Below, one piece after another: positions 59,550 to 64,000 of a stretch of DNA of 64,000 nt (positions within the stretch are counted from its first letter, which is position 1; each line of letters begins with the position of its first letter). The stretch spans positions 2,981,001-3,045,000 of the forward strand of contig NC_037638.1 of assembly GCF_003254395.2 (NCBI RefSeq). The letters run 5' to 3'. Origin of the DNA: Apis mellifera (lineage: Eukaryota > Arthropoda > Insecta > Hymenoptera > Apidae). Under the pieces are notes generated by a model that was not told the DNA's origin, searched no databases, and worked only from the letters and a program-made list of their open reading frames with translations. Made by a program: the position numbers and the translations under genes.

Positions 59550-60450
59550 TAAAAATTAATTATATTATATCTAAATTAAAAATGATAAAATATTCACGTG
59601 TATAAATTTATATACTATTTATACTTAACAGTTATTAATTAATTTATAAAGTTAATTATTGTTTATTTTCTTCATAAATTTTAAATATCACTGATTTGTT
59701 ATATTTCTAGCCACACTTTTTATTATATCTAATAAAGTAATACGTCTGATAAAAGAAATATTTTGATAAAATATTCATGTATATAAATTTATATATTATT
59801 TATACTTAACAGTAATTAATTAATTTATAAAATTAATTATTGTTGTTTATTTTCTTCATAAATTTTAAATACCACTGATTTGTTATACTTCTAATCACAC
59901 TTTTTATTATATCTAATAAAGTAATATGTCTGATGAAAGAAATATTTTGATAAAATATTCATGTATAGAAATTTATATATTATTACTTAACAGTAATTAA
60001 TTAATTTATAAAGTTAATTATTGTTTATTTTCTTCATAAATTTTAAATACCACTGATTTGTTATACTTCTAATCACTTTTTATTATATCTAATAAAGTAT
60101 TACGTCTGATAAAAGAAATTATTTTGATAAAATATTCACGTATATAAATTTATATACTTATACTTAATTTATATAATTTATATTTAACAGTAATTAATTA
60201 ATTTATAAAGTTAGTTATTGTTTATTTTCTTCATAAATTTTAAATACCACTGATTTGTTATACTTCTAGTCACACTTTTTATTATATCTAATAAAGTAAT
60301 ACGTCTGATGAAAGAAATTATTTTGATAAAATATTCACGTGTATAAATTTATATATTATTTATACTTAACAGTTATTAATTAATTTATAAAGTTAGTTTA
60401 TTTTCTTCATAAATTTTAAATACCACTGATTTATTATACTTCTAGTCACA
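59550..60450. repeat. Tandem array, ~180-bp units, five copies
   Basis: The anchor TTTTGATAAAATATTCA (or AATGATAAAATATTCA) recurs at about 59,582, 59,761, 59,946, 60,123 and 60,321, a spacing of 177-198 bp. Shared modules are AACAGTAATTAATTAATTTA, TTTTCTTCATAAATTTTAAA, ACCACTGATTTGTTATACTT and TCTAATAAAGTAATACGTCT. Very AT-rich and non-coding. Spacing is close to a nucleosome repeat, which may be coincidence. Confidence 0.93.
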
Positions 60451-61680
60451 CTTTTCGCATTAATAATGAATTTGAATAATGAATCGAAGATTATGGATTA
60501 TTGTATTTCACGTTTGAAGATTAGGCTTGTAGCTATTTATTTAAATGTAAAACTTTTTTTTGGGTTGTGAGTGATTTTTTTCGTCCAAGTAGAAATATAT
60601 ATATATGTGAAGTTCGTGCAATATTACCATGGTAAGTTCGTGGCTCTCTAAGGGTTTTAATATTTCATCCAATATTACCGTATGGTAACTTTGTGCGATG
60701 GTGGCTCCCTTAAAGTTTTTTTTTTTTTTTTTTATACCTTCTTCTCTTCACTTTGCTAATTTTTAAATGGACGCTTCGATGTTGGCGCGCGTTGAATTTT
60801 ATCAACTTTGAGTTTTTAATAATACGGGTCACTCTCGAACAACGATGTGGATTTTCATTATTCGCAATGTTACTCTCACGCTCCCTGAATTTTCGACATT
60901 TAGGTCGCGATTTATACGAAGGACGAGTTGAAACGTACATTTTCTAGCCATTTTTTTTTTTTTTTTTAATTGGAACGACATTCGTATAGAAAATGTCTGG
61001 CGCTAGTTCAATATGCAAGAAGATCCATTTCACGATTTAAAAAAAAATCTCTCTTATTTTCACTTTATCGCGATTTGTTTTATAAATCTCGCGTTTTACT
61101 TTATAAAAAAAGCCTTCCTCTTTTAACTTGGAGCAGACATACAAGGAATGAAAAAGGCGATAGCTCGAGGAGAGGAGAGGAGATTGTATTATCACTTTCC
61201 CGATACGGTTATGCAAAGTGATAGGAACTGTGCTATCTCGTTGCCGGGATCAAAATTGAGGGAGGAGGTGTGTACGTAGCACGAGTAATGCGATCACTTT
61301 CGCGGGGAAGACCTATGAGATTTCAAAACTTGGAAAGCACCTGCCGTTACAGAAGTCCTATAAATTGCTCCCGCGGAAACTGTTTCGAGATCATCCCCCC
61401 ACCCACCCACCCTTTTTCCGCCGAAAGATTCCAATCCTGTTTTATCCGCTCGCTCGAAATTCTCGAAACAATCCCCCAATCCCTGTTTTTCAAAAAATAG
61501 TTTGCGCCATCAAATTTGCAATTCGAAAATACGTATCCATAATTCGATCCAAGCATGTTATTATGATATATATAGGATCGATACAAAAAGTAAACGAGAC
61601 ACGTTATATTAAAAAAATTAATATCGAAAGTACAATTAACAGAGTGCATATATTAAAATCAATCTCCGTAGAAACATAAT
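60450..61680. other. Mixed non-coding stretch with a short duplicated palindrome-bearing motif
   Basis: At 60,612-60,712 a ~50-bp motif (CAATATTACC...GGTAA...TTCGTG or TTTGTG...GGCTC) occurs twice. The first copy holds the perfect 12-bp palindrome TTACCATGGTAA (60,624-60,635). T runs lie at 60,716-60,733 and 60,951-60,967. 61,140-61,500 is slightly CpG-richer. No gene recognised. Confidence 0.55.
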
Positions 61681-62190
61681 TTTAATATTTACACGAATAT
61701 CAATCTAGAGAGGAAAACAATGTCTCTTGAAACGAAGCGAAACTTTAAATATCGATAACAAAGGAAAAGAGAAAGGAGAGAAAGAGAGAGGCAAAAATAG
61801 AGTAATCTTAATATTACTAAAAAAAAGAAATTACAAAATTCACGAAATACATAAATTATAAATCCTCATCTCCACGAAATAACGAAATAACAATATTTAC
61901 GGAATATCAATCTCTAGAGAAGAAAACAAAACGAAAAAGAAACCTTGAAATCACCTTGATGGAACTAGAGCGAAACTCTAAAGATCGATAGCCGCAAAAA
62001 TAGCTCGAGCTTCGTTACAAATCCAAACGAGTGCATAAATTTTTACCAAAACTCCGTAAACAGAAACGAAATAAACAATGTCTCGATTGTGAGATATCAA
62101 TCTCTAGAGAAAGAAAACAAGAAAAAGTCACATGGATGGAACTCTAAAAACGAAACTCCAAAGATCGATAAAACATAGAGAGAAAAAGGA
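61680..62190. repeat. Degenerate tandem array, ~200-bp units, three copies
   Basis: The anchor ATATCAATCTCTAGAGA recurs at about 61,697 (degenerate), 61,903 and 62,094. Each copy is followed by GAAAACAA-rich sequence and by GCGAAACTCTAAAGATCGAT or a variant. Purine-rich, no coding capacity. Confidence 0.75.
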
Positions 62191-63190
62191 GGAAGAGGAA
62201 GAAATCGGGGAACCGGAACCGCGAGCGGAATCGAGCTTAATAATTACGTGGCCCTCGGCTCGATATCGATCCCTATCAGTGTCCACCTCTCGATACAATT
62301 TCTCCTCGATCTCTCCCCCAACCCTCGATGATCCCTCGATGAATAATCCACGTCGACGTGTTGTTTTTCCTATCGCCGCTCATCGATCCAACCTGCCGAC
62401 GCGCTTCTTCTTCCCCCTCCCTCCCCGTGAAAAACGACAACAAATAGCTGATAGGCAAAATTCCGCGAGCAAGAGCAAGCGAGCAGCCACCGGTATTTCC
62501 TAGCATTTGTTTCCCCCGTTGTTGTTGCTCGTCGTCCGACAAGAGGGAGAAGCCACCCTCCTCCCTCCCTTCTCCCTAGGAGCAGAGTAGACAGTAGACG
62601 GCAGTCGGTCGTAGGACACAGTACGGTAGTATTTATGGAAATGAACCGAGGCAGTTTGAACCCTCTTTTCGTCCAACCTTCCACGCTAACCGAGTAAACC
62701 ACCACCCTCCAACCGCCACCGTCTCTCGTCTCCATCTTCCCTCTCCCCGCCCTCTCCCTTTACAACCTTCCCTCTCTTCTTTGTCTCGTTCCCTCGCTTC
62801 CTCGAAACATTCCAACCTTCCTTCCCCCTCCCTCGTGTCTCTCGTATCGTTTCGCTCGGTTTTTCCACGGCGTTTCCTCCGTTTCGAGCTTCTCTCGTTC
62901 TCTCGTTCTCTCTTTTCTTCTTTATCCGGTTGTTGCTTGCGTTTCGCGGGGGAGAAAATCCGGGGCCAGCTGCCGCCACTGTTTGCCCGCGTAATTACGT
63001 GGAATTCATAAGTTATTACGGGCGAGGCACGCGTTACTTTCATTCTTACGCCGTAATTCAGGTCGGGGAGAAGTCTCTTTTTGAGGCGTAGTCTCTCTCT
63101 CTCTCTCTCTCTTTTTTTTTCTGTTTTGTTCGTTTCTTTTTTTGTTTTGCGCGCTCTTTTTCCGGTTCAGGACGCTAGCGATGGGATCGA
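62190..63190. other. CpG/CT-rich block, candidate 5' UTR or promoter region
   Basis: A pyrimidine-rich, CpG-containing kilobase ending in a CT microsatellite (about 63,091-63,110). Around 62,587-62,630 is a segment with GCAGTCGGTCG and ACACAGTACGG (Inr-like CAGT cores). Overlapping frames of 76-136 codons on both strands lack domains. No exon can be defined. Confidence 0.35.
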
Positions 63191-63840
63191 GCGTATAAAT
63201 TATGAAATTTTTATATTTTAAATCTGATAAATCTATATACCGAAGGATCAACAAATAAATCTCAGCTAATGCAACTAATATTGAAGAATGAACTAAAGAT
63301 GAAACAGGAGTTGGAGCTATTATTGCTATAACCAAGTTAAAAAAGGAATTTGTGCACTTTTAGTAAAAGCTATTAGCAATAAAAAAAATCGTTATAAATT
63401 CATTTATTTTATAAAAACTTAAATTTCACCTTCCATAATAATGTTATTAATTCTTTAATTAATAATAAACCAATATCTCCTAGTCGATTTAATAAAATAG
63501 TTACTATTTTATGAAGTAAATGATTTTATTTTTATATAATAAATTACAAGACAATAAGAAATTAAATCTAATCCATCTCAATCTAAAATAATCAATAATA
63601 TATTTGGTCTTAAAATATATATATAGAAATTAAAAATCTATATATCTAACTCTATAAATAATAATTATTGAAAAAATTATTCTTACTTAAAAAAATAAAT
63701 ATTAATGATTTATAATCAATTAATAATAAAAAAATTAAACTTTATTGAATTAAATGAATAAATTCTATCTTGAAATTATTCAAGCATTTGCTAAGATTGA
63801 TTTTTAATTATTAGATTGTCAATTAAAAGTATTGTAATAA
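63190..63840 (-). pseudogene. Nuclear mitochondrial insertion (numt) of ND5
   Basis: Reading the minus strand gives blocks of NADH dehydrogenase subunit 5 (mitochondrial complex I membrane subunit) in the correct order: PNILLIILDWDGLDLISY (about 63,556-63,609), NRLGDIGLLL (about 63,460-63,490), FTKSAQIPFLTW (about 63,332-63,367) and APTPVSSLVHSS (63,282-63,317), then YLLILRYIDLSDLKYK. The WDG Trp is TGA (63,578-63,580), a stop in the nucleus but Trp in insect mitochondria. Frames are broken in several places, such as the missing bases between FLTWL and the downstream IAIIAPTP. The N-terminal part past 63,610 is weakly recognisable, and the right border (about 63,780-63,840) is uncertain. Non-functional. 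Confidence 0.9.
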
Positions 63841-64000
63841 ACTTGCTTACTTGCTTTTCTCTTCTTTTCATTATGCTAAAACGAATAAAATATCGAAAAT
63901 TCGAGTATCCTTTCCTTCGTTCTTAATTTTTTAAAAATTGGACCAACTCGTTTCGAAAATCGAATTCAAATATAAGCGTGTCATCATTTAAATCGTCTCA
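63841..64000. other. End of window, non-coding
   Basis: About 160 bp of ordinary AT-rich nuclear-type sequence with TCGA-containing motifs; nothing recognised. Confidence 0.6.

Overview
The window looks like nuclear DNA of an insect, most probably a honey bee (Apis) or a close hymenopteran. The signs are long AT-rich stretches alternating with short CpG-dense blocks, several mariner (Tc1/mariner superfamily) transposons whose termini resemble the mellifera subfamily, and a nuclear copy of a mitochondrial ND5 gene that keeps TGA as a tryptophan codon. The species call is an inference from sequence character; no search was run.

I could not recognise a single host protein-coding exon. The longer open frames lie in CT- or CpG-rich blocks or in repeats. 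They give low-complexity, family-less translations with overlapping frames on both strands, which is what chance produces there. The only recognisable coding sequence is transposase (four mariner copies, all damaged or incomplete) and the ND5 relic.

Layout: 1-6.2 kb is unassigned non-coding DNA with an AT desert (4.9-5.46 kb) and a CpG-dense block (5.54-6.23 kb). A ~240-bp-unit array lies at 6.23-7.78 kb. A 5'-deleted mariner sits at 9.55-10.48 kb. From 10.5 to 28.9 kb, GC-balanced blocks alternate with an array at 14.7-16.0 kb and a recent ~0.4 kb tandem duplication at 25.1-25.9 kb. Two linked arrays occupy 28.98-32.41 kb. A second 5'-deleted mariner of the same family, with an uninterrupted catalytic frame, is at 35.8-36.7 kb. 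The most CpG-dense block is 38.47-39.58 kb. A mariner of another family is at 43.0-44.2 kb on the minus strand. Further arrays are at 48.7-49.8, 59.55-60.45 and 61.68-62.19 kb. A full-length but broken mariner is at 53.25-54.52 kb (minus). The ND5 relic closes the window at 63.19-63.8 kb.

The most informative signals are two sites, 30.4 kb apart on the plus strand (21,628/21,629 and 52,042/52,043), where a polypyrimidine tract and CAG are joined directly to GTAAGCG. That is the architecture of recursive-splicing ratchet points in long insect introns. If correct, at least the middle of the window, and perhaps all of it, is one giant intron of a plus-strand gene whose exons lie outside. This would explain the lack of exons, the load of transposons and arrays, and the embedded GC-balanced blocks that resemble conserved enhancers. 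Several strong inverted repeats (17.84, 19.17, 21.39 and 35.01 kb) and a Grainyhead-type motif cluster (28.57-28.66 kb) are the other structured signals. No CRISPR array, operon, rRNA or tRNA gene is visible.
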